64,000 nt of DNA from Siphonodentalium dalli (GCA_032622095.1 CP136069.1:2889462-2953461), one strand, 5' to 3'. Positions 57,901-58,506 are shown, counted from the first letter of the stretch. Translations and numbers: made by a program. The notes: generated by a model from the letters alone, not told the origin.

Positions 57901-58310
57901 AGTTCACAACATGTACCTTCAGCCAGCGATGACATTCTGTAACTCAAACGCAGGCTAGCATCACTAAATTCACCCTCTGGGGACCTCATTTTGCCTAGAC
58001 CTCATTTCCTCTGGAAAGTAACTTTATTATCAAATTAACAAGTTTTTTAGTTTCTTTAGAAAGTTTCTTTTTCTTTTTTAGTGTACAATTAGATTCGATC
58101 TCTATATCCACAAATAGGCCGCAGACAACACAATACATGGGTGCACCCTCATTCTGAATTCCCTAAGCTACTTGACTTACTTCATTGAGTTCTTCGGCCT
58201 CACTAATCGGTTCACTACCTTCAGCTAGGGACGGCATGCTGTAACTCAGATAAGCCACTCGCTCCATACTCTCCGACACAAGACTCACTCAGACAGGAAA
58301 CTTGACTACT
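852..58310 (-). CDS. TTC28-like: TTC28-like TPR-CHAT protein gene, 15 coding exons, 3' end outside window
   Basis: Spliced gene assembled exon by exon on the minus strand; 1346 codons in the window, open throughout. Residues about 30-158 form an N-terminal TPR trio, about 160-540 a TPR array, about 620-1180 a CHAT (caspase-like) domain and 1180-1346 the start of the C-terminal region. Diagnostic segments are LYDILLSPIEDVL, PDKDLCHCPFAVL, NPKLPEK, VQCVLLCLWQ, FFFHFYLSLQ and WSPFIIIGKD, all in the order found in vertebrate TTC28. Vertebrate TTC28 is a large scaffold linked to cytokinesis and the midzone; it has many more TPRs (about 2500 aa in all), so this may be a shorter paralogue of an expanded invertebrate TPR-CHAT family. 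All introns are GT-AG and phases agree at all 14 junctions. The last visible exon ends in a good donor, so more exons lie beyond position 1. Confidence 0.93.
1019..1231. mobile_element. Palindromic MITE with TA target site (complete)
   Basis: About 213 bp, nearly a full palindrome, with termini CAGTAATGC and GCATTACTG flanked by TA on both sides, as in Tc1/mariner-type MITEs. Other complete or nearly complete copies are at 17278-17454, 48566-48777 and 58357-58506; partial copies lie at 4411-4523, 11993-12100, 32300-32422 and 47462-47573. Confidence 0.85.
1555..1640. repeat. Foldback family, shortened copy
   Basis: Contains GAGCAGAATGAGGTCCCCAG and the mirrored arm ending TTCTGGGGACC, with a deletion in the middle. 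The preceding 1245-1480 holds two copies of a 66-bp unit containing CAGTGGGGACCTCATTCTGC. Confidence 0.65.
1672..2690. repeat. Tandem array of a TTAA-ended MITE, 118-bp unit, nine copies
   Basis: Each unit is an 83-bp imperfect palindrome running from TTAACCCTTTAGAGAGCC to GAGGCTCCCTGTGGG, plus a spacer ATATATATTAAACTTTATAT. TTAA followed by CCC is the terminus of piggyBac-type elements, so a MITE of that type seems to have become a satellite. Solo copies are at 4062-4146, 22850-22895, 36157-36232, 36486-36575, 37192-37275, 45574-45962 (tandem) and 52901-52985. Confidence 0.8.
2691..3692. mobile_element. Degenerate hAT-like element, one end at 3692
   Basis: Blocks at 2900-3400 are shared, diverged, with 56520-56900 and are themselves internally duplicated (2935-3070 and 3120-3230). 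The right end reads AAACTTAACAGCTCTGG, whose reverse complement starts CCAGAGCTGTTAAGTTT, a hAT-like terminus; the other copy starts CCAGACCTGTTAAGTTTT at 56466. No coding potential was seen. Confidence 0.5.
3693..3775 (-). repeat. Diverged copy of exon 14 3' half and donor
   Basis: On the plus strand CCTGTGATAGCCCTG matches CCTGTCATAGCCCTG at 3801-3815, and the match continues through the ATGTCATCGATGTAACTATA region with scattered changes. The copied donor is changed from GTAAGA to GCTACC, so it would not splice. Confidence 0.65.
3802..4027 (-). CDS. TTC28-like: Exon 14: C-terminal region
   Basis: Encodes residues 1243-1317 plus one base (phase 0 to 1), acceptor CATTTCAG, donor GACAG/GTAAGA. 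Only phase 0 is open. SLLPEEMIRSSGGMKLLKLL followed by GFHF and later YDSLRAMT resembles the TTC28 segment that follows CHAT (a W/M-x-x-L-L-x-x-x-G-F motif, then S-L-x-x-L-x-G). A diverged copy of its 3' half and donor lies just beyond it at 3693-3775. Confidence 0.93.
4062..4146. mobile_element. Solo TTAA-type MITE
   Basis: Runs from TAACCCATAGAGAGCCCC to GAGGCTCCCTGTGGGTTAA. It is the single-copy form of the unit that is tandem at 1672-2690. Confidence 0.75.
4205..4523. repeat. Foldback arm fragment and half of the TA MITE
   Basis: 4205-4405 matches an arm of the long foldback family, including the block with CCCAGTTGAAGTTGGTGATG. 4411-4523 is the right half of the TA-flanked palindromic MITE, ending GGGCATTACTG. 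Confidence 0.7.
4526..4850 (-). pseudogene. C2H2 zinc-finger remnant, four tandem units of 83 bp
   Basis: Read on the minus strand, each unit gives GDRPYECDVCQKEFSLSG, then after a one-base slip SLTMNKRDNA and again GDRPYECDVC. This is the linker plus first half of a C2H2 finger; a normal finger unit is 84 bp. Units start at 4536, 4619, 4702 and 4785, exactly 83 bp apart, so every unit is frameshifted. The upstream-most unit keeps LTMHK with its histidine. No intact finger ORF exists. Confidence 0.75.
5003..5393. mobile_element. TTAA-flanked MITE, AGGTACTCAATCC family
   Basis: Ends AGGTACTCAATCCGATCAGA and GTCTGATCGGATTGAGCACCT, flanked by TTAA on each side. A second, partial right end repeats at 5398-5471. 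Other copies are at 7821-8262, 61397-61876 and the split copy 37446-37650 with 44100-44391. Confidence 0.8.
5472..7710. other. Intron 13, no gene seen
   Basis: About 2.2 kb of AT-rich unique-looking sequence within the intron between exons 13 and 14. No exon with suitable phase and no repeat of the families above was recognised. Confidence 0.6.
7711..8262. mobile_element. AGGTACTCAATCC-family MITE with internal duplication
   Basis: Main copy 7821-8262, right end ATTGAGTACCT followed by TTAA; the left end lacks TTAA. Positions 7711-7800 repeat the GGCTTCGGGGGTTAACAAAA internal region, so a partial second copy lies to its left. Confidence 0.65.
8263..8733. other. Intron 13 sequence, nothing recognised
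   Basis: Unique-looking sequence of about 470 bp between two MITEs; no exon or repeat identified. Confidence 0.5.
8738..9120. mobile_element. TTAA-type MITE, CCCTTTACCCAACA family
   Basis: Termini CCCTTTACCCAACA and TGTTGGGTAAAGGG next to TTAA. Inside are two shorter palindromes built from TGCATTCTCTTATATATGCG. Complete relatives are at 34779-35170, 35427-35817 and 44500-44815; partial ones at 36000-36130, 36395-36470, 36760-36840, 37040-37120, 37350-37400 and 52024-52358. It lies 27 bp from the exon 13 donor. Confidence 0.8.
9148..9221 (-). CDS. TTC28-like: Exon 13: small helical exon
   Basis: Encodes residues 1218-1242 (phase 1 to 0), acceptor GCCTCAG, donor GACATG/GTGAGT. The peptide is QSIIRELICDHRAEGIVDRM followed by LIDM. 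It is the only stretch found that joins exon 12 (phase 1) to exon 14 (phase 0) in frame, and it matches the position of the leucine-rich helix after CHAT in TTC28. A TTAA-type MITE ends 27 bp from its donor. Confidence 0.88.
9417..10826. repeat. 22-bp minisatellite, about 64 copies
   Basis: Unit close to AATCAGGGAGATATGTCTAT, with variants TCTGGGAGATAGG and AAGTAATTAGGGAG recurring at intervals, which shows higher-order copying. It continues at 11836-11975 after an inserted element. Confidence 0.9.
10827..11835. mobile_element. Non-autonomous hAT-like element inside the minisatellite
   Basis: 1009 bp with termini TAGAGCTGAA and TTCAGCTCTA, flanked by ATATGTCT on both sides (10819-10826 and 11836-11843). 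The 8-bp flank fits hAT, though the minisatellite carries this octamer in each unit. Subterminal parts are rich in AACCGGTTAG. No transposase ORF is present. Confidence 0.7.
11836..11975. repeat. Continuation of the 22-bp minisatellite
   Basis: Six more units of the GGGAGATAGGTCTA type after the hAT-like insertion. Confidence 0.85.
12265..12437 (-). CDS. TTC28-like: Exon 12: end of CHAT domain
   Basis: Encodes residues 1160-1217 plus one base (phase 2 to 1), acceptor CTCGTTTCAG, donor CATG/GTTAGT. FCDISCWSPFIIIGKD is the W-x-x-F-x-L-I-G-x-D end of CHAT; then come NLKQIRAAMLHQKIDQLEES and YLNPKSVV. A second acceptor exactly 33 bp upstream (exon end 12470) would add 11 in-frame residues that repeat FCDISCWS. 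The acceptor lies inside the first unit of the 50-bp minisatellite that fills 12438-13975. Confidence 0.92.
12438..13975 (-). repeat. 50-bp minisatellite grown from the exon 12 acceptor
   Basis: About 31 units. On the minus strand each unit is ATTTTATACGTTTCAG followed by GTTTTGTGATATATCG and TGTTGGTCGCCATTCATT, that is, an acceptor plus the first 40 or so bases of exon 12, which encode FCDISCWSPF. The unit next to the exon is a 33-bp short form. Blocks recur with a 601-bp (12-unit) period (compare 12997-13239 with 13598-13840). Confidence 0.9.
13998..16936. mobile_element. Interspersed element (CAAGGCTCAAAA ends) carrying a nested insertion
   Basis: Ends CAAGGCTCAAAA and TTTTGAGCCTTG. Relatives without the insert are at 57344-57730 and, reversed and diverged, 44820-45265. 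In those the part before 14050 runs straight into the part after 16523. Confidence 0.65.
14052..16520. mobile_element. 2.47-kb nested element with inverted ends
   Basis: Inverted ends TAGACCATGGGATGAAAATC and GATTTTCATCCCATGGTCTA, with a weaker inverted match further in (14163-14205 with 16355-16400). No transposase was recognised, so its superfamily is open. TA on both edges would fit Tc1/mariner. Confidence 0.6.
16937..17277. other. Intron 11, nothing recognised
   Basis: About 340 bp of unique-looking intron sequence; no exon or repeat seen. Confidence 0.5.
17278..17454. mobile_element. Palindromic TA MITE
   Basis: Termini CAGTAATACCC and GGGCATTACTG flanked by TA. The right arm has a deletion near 17409. 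Confidence 0.8.
17520..17760. repeat. Two adjacent foldback palindromes
   Basis: 17538-17628 and 17636-17727 each fold on themselves (GAATGAGG arm to CCTCATTCTG arm). They are flanked by the outer arms containing AGTGTGTCTGTCATTTGCAG and its mirror. Confidence 0.8.
18060..18430. repeat. Foldback family copy with outer arms
   Basis: Contains the arm block with TTTTGCAAATTAGGGGATAT and the palindrome 18311-18392, ending with CAAATGACAGACACACTATT. The preceding 17880-18030 has several TTTTACTTAAGTAAAATAA palindromic motifs. Confidence 0.75.
18514..18661 (-). CDS. TTC28-like: Exon 11: CHAT, VLLCLW strand and FHFY helix
   Basis: Encodes residues 1111-1159 plus two bases (phase 1 to 2), acceptor TATATTGTAG, donor GATCG/GTAAGC. 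The peptide begins GVQCVLLCLWQTSSSVLEKF and continues FFHFYLSLQDDCLVSQAVG, matching the G-A-Q-C-V-L-x-x-L-W and F-Y-x-x-L signature of CHAT exactly where it should follow exon 10. Its acceptor edge is repeated in tandem to 19080. Confidence 0.95.
18662..19080 (-). repeat. Tandem copies of the exon 11 acceptor edge
   Basis: Four extra units follow the real acceptor. On the minus strand each has TATTGTAG (or TTGCAG), then GTGTCGGTGTGTCTTCG and TCTATGGCAGACGTC. Acceptor positions are 18661 (real), 18772, 18882 and 18985, spaced 111, 110 and 103 bp; a fifth, cut-short unit is at 19048-19080. The copies lack one base relative to exon 11 within the coding part. Confidence 0.85.
19121..20848. mobile_element. 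hAT-type element, 8-bp target duplication CCGGTAGC
   Basis: 1728 bp with termini CAGTGTTCGCGCTG and CAGCGAGAACACTG, flanked by CCGGTAGC at 19113-19120 and 20849-20856. Inside, 20160-20670 holds three diverged 190-bp tandem units containing GAGGAGTTGATTACACCATG. No transposase ORF remains. Confidence 0.85.
21091..21715 (-). mobile_element. 3' fragment of a non-LTR retrotransposon
   Basis: On the minus strand an ORF (21371-21676) reads SYPTIWNNLDNEFTSYHS then TFKRRLHADC, like the C-terminal end of LINE reverse transcriptases, where P-x-x-W-N-x-L and S-F-K-x-x-L motifs are typical. It ends in a T-rich tail with four CTATC units (plus strand GGATAGGATAGGATAGGATA at 21097-21116). The 5' part is missing. 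Confidence 0.6.
21716..22430. other. Intron 10, no gene seen
   Basis: About 700 bp with no exon fitting phase or motif and no repeat that I recognise. Confidence 0.5.
22455..22567. repeat. Inverted repeat
   Basis: GGATGGAAAAATCTCA pairs with TGAGATTTTTCCATCC, and CTCCATCATGAC with GTCATGATGG further out. A small foldback of unknown origin. Confidence 0.65.
22590..22995. repeat. Foldback fragments and a TTAA-type MITE piece
   Basis: 22598-22660 and 22970-22995 belong to the foldback family. 22850-22895 is a piece of the 83-bp TTAA MITE (GTGGGGCTCTCTATGGGTTA). Confidence 0.6.
22995..23870. repeat. Long inverted repeat of the foldback family
   Basis: Arms of about 200 bp (23005-23200 and 23555-23765), with shared blocks such as CCCAATGGGTGAACATCAC and its mirror, enclose two inner palindromes (23276-23366 and 23467-23560). 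A further palindrome is at 23766-23856. This is the most complete copy and defines the family. Confidence 0.85.
23977..24198 (-). CDS. TTC28-like: Exon 10: CHAT catalytic-site region
   Basis: Encodes residues 1037-1110 plus one base (phase 1 to 1), acceptor AATTACAG, donor GCAG/GTAAGT. With exon 9 it reads ILHIATRACWKEN, where most CHAT domains, TTC28 included, have A-T-H: the histidine is arginine here. Later LVVLNCGYSAHRP occupies the position of the catalytic-cysteine strand, and YTLAGAFINA is the following conserved helix. The protein is therefore probably not an active protease, as is likely for TTC28. Confidence 0.94.
24316..24612. mobile_element. Short inverted-repeat element beside the 6-kb element
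   Basis: Ends TTACTTTTTCCTTAAGGGAA and TTCCCTTAAGGAAAAAGTTA. Its first 180 bp are the reverse complement of the right end of the neighbouring large element (30400-30590), so it looks like a deletion derivative inserted next to its parent. The same arrangement occurs at 38636-38950. Confidence 0.75.
24626..30609. mobile_element. Large (6 kb) DNA element with terminal inverted repeats
   Basis: Ends TCCGCCAAGGAGAAGCCCTT and AAGGGCTTCTCCTTGGCGGA continue inward through ACTGAACTATATGG. It lies in intron 9 within a tandem intronic motif (CATATAACTGGAGGGATATA at 24271, repeated at 30632-30720). Internal blocks are duplicated (25083-25180 with 26795-26900; 26670-26780 with 27315-27420). Plus-strand frames such as LEDWLPESPEDGTLP may be decayed coding sequence, but no transposase can be recognised. 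Confidence 0.75.
30610..30740. repeat. Intronic tandem unit, three copies
   Basis: About 52-bp unit TAAGCAGACGTTAAGACAAA followed by CGGCCATATAAC. One more unit lies left of the 6-kb insertion (24255-24295), so the array predates it. Confidence 0.7.
30881..31047 (-). CDS. TTC28-like: Exon 9: CHAT, strand leading to catalytic-His position
   Basis: Encodes residues 981-1036 plus one base (phase 2 to 1), acceptor TTTTTAG, donor ATAG/GTGAGT. SSNREANLIGSYMEITPFVE is the usual E-A-x-x-I helix, followed by ATKDQFLQEAPNATILHI, which leads into the A-T-H motif region of CHAT domains. Too short to be conspicuous as an ORF; supported by phase and motif order. Confidence 0.93.
31072..31094 (-). repeat. 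Short copy of the exon 9 acceptor edge
   Basis: CATGAAGTACGAGTCTAAAA matches CATGTAGTACAAGTCTAAAA at 31034-31053, which spans the real acceptor; 21 of 23 bases agree. Confidence 0.5.
31140..31323 (-). repeat. Tandem copies of the exon 8 donor edge
   Basis: The real edge (plus strand) is ATAACTTAC then TTTTCCGGGAGTTTCGGATT and GAATATGACACA. Diverged units repeat it upstream: ATTAACTTTTCTGTGAGTTT followed by CACCTGAATATGACACA, and again GAACTGTGAGTTTCAAACAC with CTGAATATATGACATA. At least three units of about 55 bp; most have lost the GTAAGT. Confidence 0.7.
31347..32269 (-). CDS. TTC28-like: Exon 8: CHAT core with low-complexity insert
   Basis: Encodes residues 674-980 plus two bases of codon 981 (phase 0 to 2), acceptor CATTGTAG, donor GAAAA/GTAAGT. 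Residues 752-812 (LYDILLSPIEDVL, HVIIIPDKDLCHCPFAVLHD, YLPNLYLLDKV) are the conserved CHAT block. Residues about 825-965 are serine, threonine and proline rich, matching the low-complexity insertion of TTC28 but different in sequence. It ends VIFANPKLPE, the strand before the next CHAT helix. Both edges have small local duplications (32270-32310 and 31140-31323). Confidence 0.97.
32270..32430. repeat. Acceptor-edge duplication and internal TA-MITE copy
   Basis: TACAATGAATTATGGGTAAC (32271-32290) is repeated at once as TACAATGAATTATATGTAAG, duplicating the intron side of the exon 8 acceptor. 32300-32422 is a TA-family palindrome without its termini. Confidence 0.6.
32440..32840. repeat. Foldback family copies
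   Basis: Palindromes 32463-32556 and 32758-32837 joined by the long arm block containing CCCATTGGGCACCTCGATTA. Confidence 0.8.
32870..33355. repeat. Two minisatellites
   Basis: 32880-33005 repeats ATTGAACAGTTTGAAC. 33060-33355 has about five units of 66 bp containing AATGAATGACTTAAATGAAT. Between them, 33024-33043 reads ATGAGTCCTGCCCCAGGCAC, close to exon 7 at 34002-34021. Confidence 0.8.
33356..33953. other. Intron 7, nothing recognised
   Basis: About 600 bp of unique-looking intron next to the exon 7 donor. Confidence 0.5.
33954..34240 (-). CDS. TTC28-like: Exon 7: start of CHAT domain
   Basis: Encodes residues 578-673, phase 1 to 0, acceptor TCCCACAG, donor GAG/GTACTT. It opens with a helix typical before CHAT (CLQYAEAYRRRTITQLNNF), then NATVLYYSLLDMNVLLWVL and TPGAGLMRF, the first beta strands of the CHAT fold as in TTC28. 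It is in phase with exons 6 and 8. Confidence 0.95.
34360..34620. repeat. Interspersed repeat, inverted-repeat core
   Basis: TGATCATGTGATAAAAAGTATCTCA and the inner palindrome around CTCGGTAAACCTCGGCTC recur at 53175-53430. A related piece is at 55550-55680. Function unknown. Confidence 0.6.
34779..35170. mobile_element. TTAA-type MITE, CCCTTTACCCAACA family (complete)
   Basis: Flanked by TTAA at 34775-34778 and 35171-35174; two nested palindromes inside. Confidence 0.85.
35427..35817. mobile_element. TTAA-type MITE, CCCTTTACCCAACA family (complete)
   Basis: Flanked by TTAA at 35423-35426 and 35818-35821, in the opposite orientation to the previous copy. It lies 49 bp from the exon 6 donor. 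Confidence 0.85.
35867..35993 (-). CDS. TTC28-like: Exon 6: linker between TPRs and CHAT
   Basis: Encodes residues 536-577, phase 0 to 1, acceptor ATTTACAG, donor AAAGTCG/GTATGT. KLIPFLERKIQQHRDEDTFC then PLEYETQLLECYDGLQSV matches the position of the helical segment that follows the last TPR in TPR-CHAT proteins. A complete TTAA-flanked MITE (35427-35817) lies 49 bp from the donor. Three degenerate fragments of this exon lie in the preceding intron at 36232-36303, 36681-36725 and 44409-44470. Confidence 0.9.
36000..37410. repeat. Scrambled cluster of MITE pieces and exon 6 fragments
   Basis: Pieces of the TGCATTCTCTTATATATGCG palindromes alternate with 83-bp TTAA MITE copies (36157-36232, 36486-36575, 37192-37275) and exon 6 fragments (36232-36303, 36681-36725). 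The block 36310-36390 recurs at 36970-37040, and part of 36840-36895 is its inverse. Confidence 0.7.
37446..37650. mobile_element. Left half of a split AGGTACTCAATCC MITE
   Basis: Starts at TTAA followed by AGGTACTCAATCCGATCAGA. Its right half is at 44100-44391. The break lies in a GAGAATC motif on both sides, and about 6.5 kb now separates the halves. Confidence 0.65.
37651..38635. other. Part of the 6.5-kb insertion, nothing coding seen
   Basis: AT-rich; CCACATTTATACATGTCATATGTG at 38403 repeats a piece at 36910. No ORF of interest. Confidence 0.5.
38636..38950. mobile_element. Short inverted-repeat element beside the 5-kb element
   Basis: Ends ATATTTCCTTAAAGAAAGCC and GGCTTTCTTTAAGGAAATAT. 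Its left 180 bp mirror 43690-43870. Same layout as 24316-24612. Confidence 0.75.
42302..42653. mobile_element. CpG-rich MITE, ACCGCYATACTTAAAGTAAT ends
   Basis: Inverted ends ACCGCCATACTTAAAGTAAT and CACTTTGAGAATAGCGGT flanked by TA. The inside is packed with CCGCGGTA palindromes. A second copy lies at 59702-60050 (about 90% alike by eye). Confidence 0.8.
42750..43440. repeat. Direct duplication, about 340-bp period
   Basis: GTTGTTCATAACAT, GATAGCGTCAGTAGCGATGG, TTCCACG and CGCCTCGTAAGGCCTTGAAA occur once in each half in the same order. Confidence 0.8.
44100..44391. mobile_element. Right half of a split AGGTACTCAATCC MITE
   Basis: Ends GATTGAGTACCT followed by TTAA. See 37446-37650. Confidence 0.65.
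44409..44470 (-). repeat. Exon 6 fragment
   Basis: AAGCTGTGTCTCGTATTAGA and ACAGAACATGTTCTCATCTT match exon 6 (35913-35970) with about 80% identity. Confidence 0.65.
44500..44815. mobile_element. TTAA-type MITE, CCCTTTACCCAACA family, internal deletion
   Basis: Flanked by TTAA on both sides; the inner palindromes are shortened. Confidence 0.8.
44820..45265. repeat. CAAGGCTCAAAATA element, reversed relative of 13998
   Basis: Shares CAAGGCTCAAAATAA, the stretch with CCTGGGAAAAACCCATG and GGACAAAATGTCCGACAGAT with 16500-16936 in reverse. Confidence 0.6.
45440..45966. repeat. Tandem TTAA-MITE units, about 150-bp period, plus foldback piece
   Basis: Three units of GACACACTATTTCAAGGCTT, GTAAGACATGCATCTCAGAC and a 83-bp TTAA MITE. 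A related single unit is at 52805-53000. 45445-45492 is a foldback half. Confidence 0.8.
45996..46192 (-). CDS. TTC28-like: Exon 5: last TPRs
   Basis: Encodes residues 470-535, phase 1 to 0, acceptor GATTTCAG, donor GTACTT. The peptide contains MCKLGTAYKMMRKYQYSQYF and MLCEYNIATMNQYSSQVGN, continuing TPR helices. Its intron side carries a tandem array of TTAA-type MITE units (45574-45962) that ends about 30 bp from the donor. Confidence 0.93.
46210..46620. repeat. Small inverted repeats
   Basis: 46498-46577 has TTCCACTCAAAATCGC facing GCGATTTTGAGTGGAA, a separate foldback of about 80 bp. 46250-46470 holds degenerate ATTCTCTTATATATG palindromes with GGGAGCCTCGC and GAGGCTCCC. Confidence 0.6.
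46670..46790. repeat. Foldback family copy
   Basis: Palindrome 46676-46770 with the GTCATTTGCAGAATGAGG outer arm on both sides. Confidence 0.8.
46936..47211. mobile_element. TTAA-type MITE, CCCTTTGAGTGCCAGG family
   Basis: Termini CCCTTTGAGTGCCAGG and CCTGGCACTGAAAGGG flanked by TTAA. Contains one TGCATTCTCTTATATATGTG palindrome and a 22-A run. A partial relative starts at 36730. Confidence 0.8.
47462..47573. mobile_element. Half TA MITE ending 9 bp from exon 4
   Basis: Right half of the palindromic TA family, ending GAGCATTACTG then TA. Exon 4 starts at 47582, so the donor GTAATA at 47576-47581 lies at the edge of the insertion. Confidence 0.75.
47582..48514 (-). CDS. TTC28-like: Exon 4: main TPR array
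   Basis: The largest exon, 933 nt, encodes residues 159-469 (phase 1 at both ends; acceptor TTTTCAG, donor CTTCAG/GTAATA). It holds about seven TPR-like repeats, for example AYGCLGSVYGALKNWQLAI, MLADTNVLKGDYQKAIEHYE and CGMLSEILGQYNEALKYY, with the usual small-residue, aromatic and A-x-x pattern. Near its start two 14-residue units (ANAHSSLKHSDSLI then ANTHSTLKHSDSAI) come from a 42-bp tandem duplication, which upsets TPR spacing there. A half-palindrome MITE ends 9 bp from the donor (47573). Confidence 0.97.
48566..48777. mobile_element. Palindromic TA MITE (complete)
   Basis: Termini CAGTAAAGCCC and GGGCATTACTG flanked by TA, 52 bp from the exon 4 acceptor. MITEs of one family thus flank exon 4 on both sides. 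Confidence 0.85.
48778..49150. other. Intron 3, nothing recognised
   Basis: AT-rich, about 370 bp, no exon or known repeat. Confidence 0.5.
49150..49690. repeat. Foldback family copies
   Basis: A shortened palindrome at 49152-49210, a full one at 49379-49472, then the outer arm and a further half at 49646-49680. Confidence 0.75.
49937..51583 (-). repeat. Copies of the exon 3 donor edge, split by a TTAA element
   Basis: The real edge reads (plus strand) TTTTAGAGTTACGTACCTTTGAGTG. Copies: 51493-51570 keeps GTACGT; 49975-50050 has it changed; 49937-49968 is a remnant. The unit is about 78 bp. The insertion 50051-51487 lies between two units at a TTAA. Confidence 0.8.
50051..51487. mobile_element. 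TTAA-flanked element, CTCTTTCACTGCCA ends
   Basis: 1437 bp with inverted ends CTCTTTCACTGCCA and TGGCAGCGAAAGAG, flanked by TTAA at 50047-50050 and 51488-51491, as in piggyBac-type insertions. 50225-50660 holds three motifs like CACGTGACCTTGGCGTCCAT. 50815-51170 is a minisatellite with TATCTTATGCGCCGCAGG. No transposase seen. Confidence 0.8.
51602..51779 (-). CDS. TTC28-like: Exon 3: third N-terminal TPR
   Basis: Encodes residues 100-158 plus the first base of codon 159. Acceptor TTTTCTAG, donor AAAG/GTACGT, phase 0 to 1. GHYIQGISFMKKNENKNAI is the third TPR of the N-terminal trio (the usual form is G-Y-x-x-G-x-A), followed by a charged linker rich in serine. The donor edge is part of a local tandem array (copies at 51493-51570 and 49937-50050). 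Confidence 0.92.
52024..52358. mobile_element. Partial CCCTTTACCCAACA-family MITE
   Basis: Contains both inner palindromes but lacks the outer TTAA termini. Confidence 0.7.
52454..52727. mobile_element. hAT MITE with 8-bp target duplication GTGTTTTC
   Basis: Termini TAGGGCTGCAACGATAC and GAATCTTTGCAGGTCTA, flanked by GTGTTTTC at 52446-52453 and 52728-52735. The inside is rich in CGATACGTATCACGATA-like palindromes. Confidence 0.85.
53016..53970. other. Intron 2, no gene seen
   Basis: 53175-53430 matches the repeat at 34360-34620; 53765-53910 has a CTCGTCCCGT(T/A)(T/A)AT motif three times. Otherwise nothing. Confidence 0.5.
53975..54403. repeat. Foldback family copies
   Basis: Palindromes 53998-54088 and 54278-54370 joined by the long-arm block, ending with CAAATGGCAGGCACACTAAA. 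Confidence 0.8.
54404..54487 (-). repeat. Copy of the exon 2 donor edge (93% identical)
   Basis: The 67 coding bases next to the exon 2 donor differ at only five sites; the donor GTATGT is intact. Its peptide reads NDVASAVSDAETIISIELNN. It abuts a foldback palindrome at a shared TCATTT. Confidence 0.9.
54489..54840. repeat. Foldback family copies
   Basis: Palindrome 54489-54581, arm block, and a shortened palindrome 54760-54830. Confidence 0.8.
54872..55113. mobile_element. Second copy of the hAT MITE, left end lost
   Basis: Matches 52454-52727 from GATACACTTTGTCAC onward and ends GAATCGTTGCAGCTCT, 16 bp from the exon 2 donor. Confidence 0.75.
55129..55338 (-). CDS. TTC28-like: Exon 2: N-terminal TPRs
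   Basis: Encodes residues 30-99, both ends phase 0, acceptor TTTCAG and donor GTATGT. The sequence is a classic TPR pair: KEKGDSSLQIRDFDEAIKFY then NEALEIDG, followed by IGSRAIAHLSKNDVACAVSD. It corresponds to the N-terminal TPR block of TTC28, which resembles the STI1/HOP co-chaperone arrangement. A right-hand hAT MITE end (to 55113) stops 16 bp from the donor. A 93% identical copy of its 3' part lies at 54404-54487. Confidence 0.95.
55339..56420. other. Intron 1, mostly unassigned
   Basis: 55560-55680 has a palindrome (TAATTCACGACTCGTGAATC) related to 34360-34620. 56035-56220 is a foldback-family arm. No exon recognised. Confidence 0.5.
56466..56930. mobile_element. hAT-like fragment related to 2691-3692
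   Basis: Starts CCAGACCTGTTAAGTTTT and shares TTACAACCGGATATGAATGG and nearby blocks with the copy at 3140-3260. Confidence 0.55.
56930..57320. repeat. Foldback family copies
   Basis: Half palindrome to 57003, arm block, then a deleted palindrome 57195-57270 with its outer arm. Confidence 0.75.
57344..57730. repeat. CAAGGCTCAAAATA element without insertion
   Basis: Matches 13998-14049 followed directly by 16524-16936, giving the empty-site form of that element. Confidence 0.7.
57770..58020. repeat. Foldback copies surrounding an exon 1 fragment
   Basis: Palindrome 57770-57857 on one side and a half copy 57950-57995 on the other; the exon 1 fragment lies between. Confidence 0.8.
57887..57950 (-). 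repeat. Diverged copy of exon 1
   Basis: Its minus-strand frame reads LSYRMSSLAEGTCCELISEA against LSYSMPSLAEGSEPISEAEE in exon 1. The bases agree at about 80% with a four-base insertion, so the frame is not kept throughout. Start codon and donor are missing. Confidence 0.8.
58181..58267 (-). CDS. TTC28-like: Exon 1 (coding part), start codon
   Basis: Encodes residues 1-29, beginning MERVAYLSYSMPSLAEG and acidic towards the end. The ATG at 58267 has A at -3 and G at +4, and an in-frame TGA lies eight codons upstream (58289-58291), so the start is well fixed. The donor is GTAAGT directly after codon 29, phase 0. A plausible acceptor, TTTTCAG at 58311-58317, would end this exon at 58310, giving a short 5' UTR and implying an upstream non-coding exon. 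The segment has no recognised domain. Confidence 0.85.
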
Positions 58311-58356
58311 CTGAAAATAGAATTAACGCATATTGTAGTTGATCAATGTGGTTGTA

Positions 58357-58506
58357 CAGTAATGCGCTAAATAATCGACTCATTAACCACAGCAGAATTA
58401 TGGGAGCTTTCCGATGAATGGCAACAAGCCATATTTCTGACTAAATCCTGAAAAATTACCCATAATTCTGCTGTGGTTAAGGAGTCGATTATTTAGGGCA
58501 TTACTG
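58357..58506. mobile_element. Palindromic TA MITE, left arm shortened
   Basis: Termini CAGTAATGCGC and GGGCATTACTG flanked by TA. Confidence 0.8.

Noticed and set aside
194-57995. Many ORFs containing RSPEGEFSDA and LASPNSPSGDLIL looked like a protein family
   Set aside because: They are translations of the foldback palindrome in either direction; both strands give similar peptides and no splice or start context supports them.
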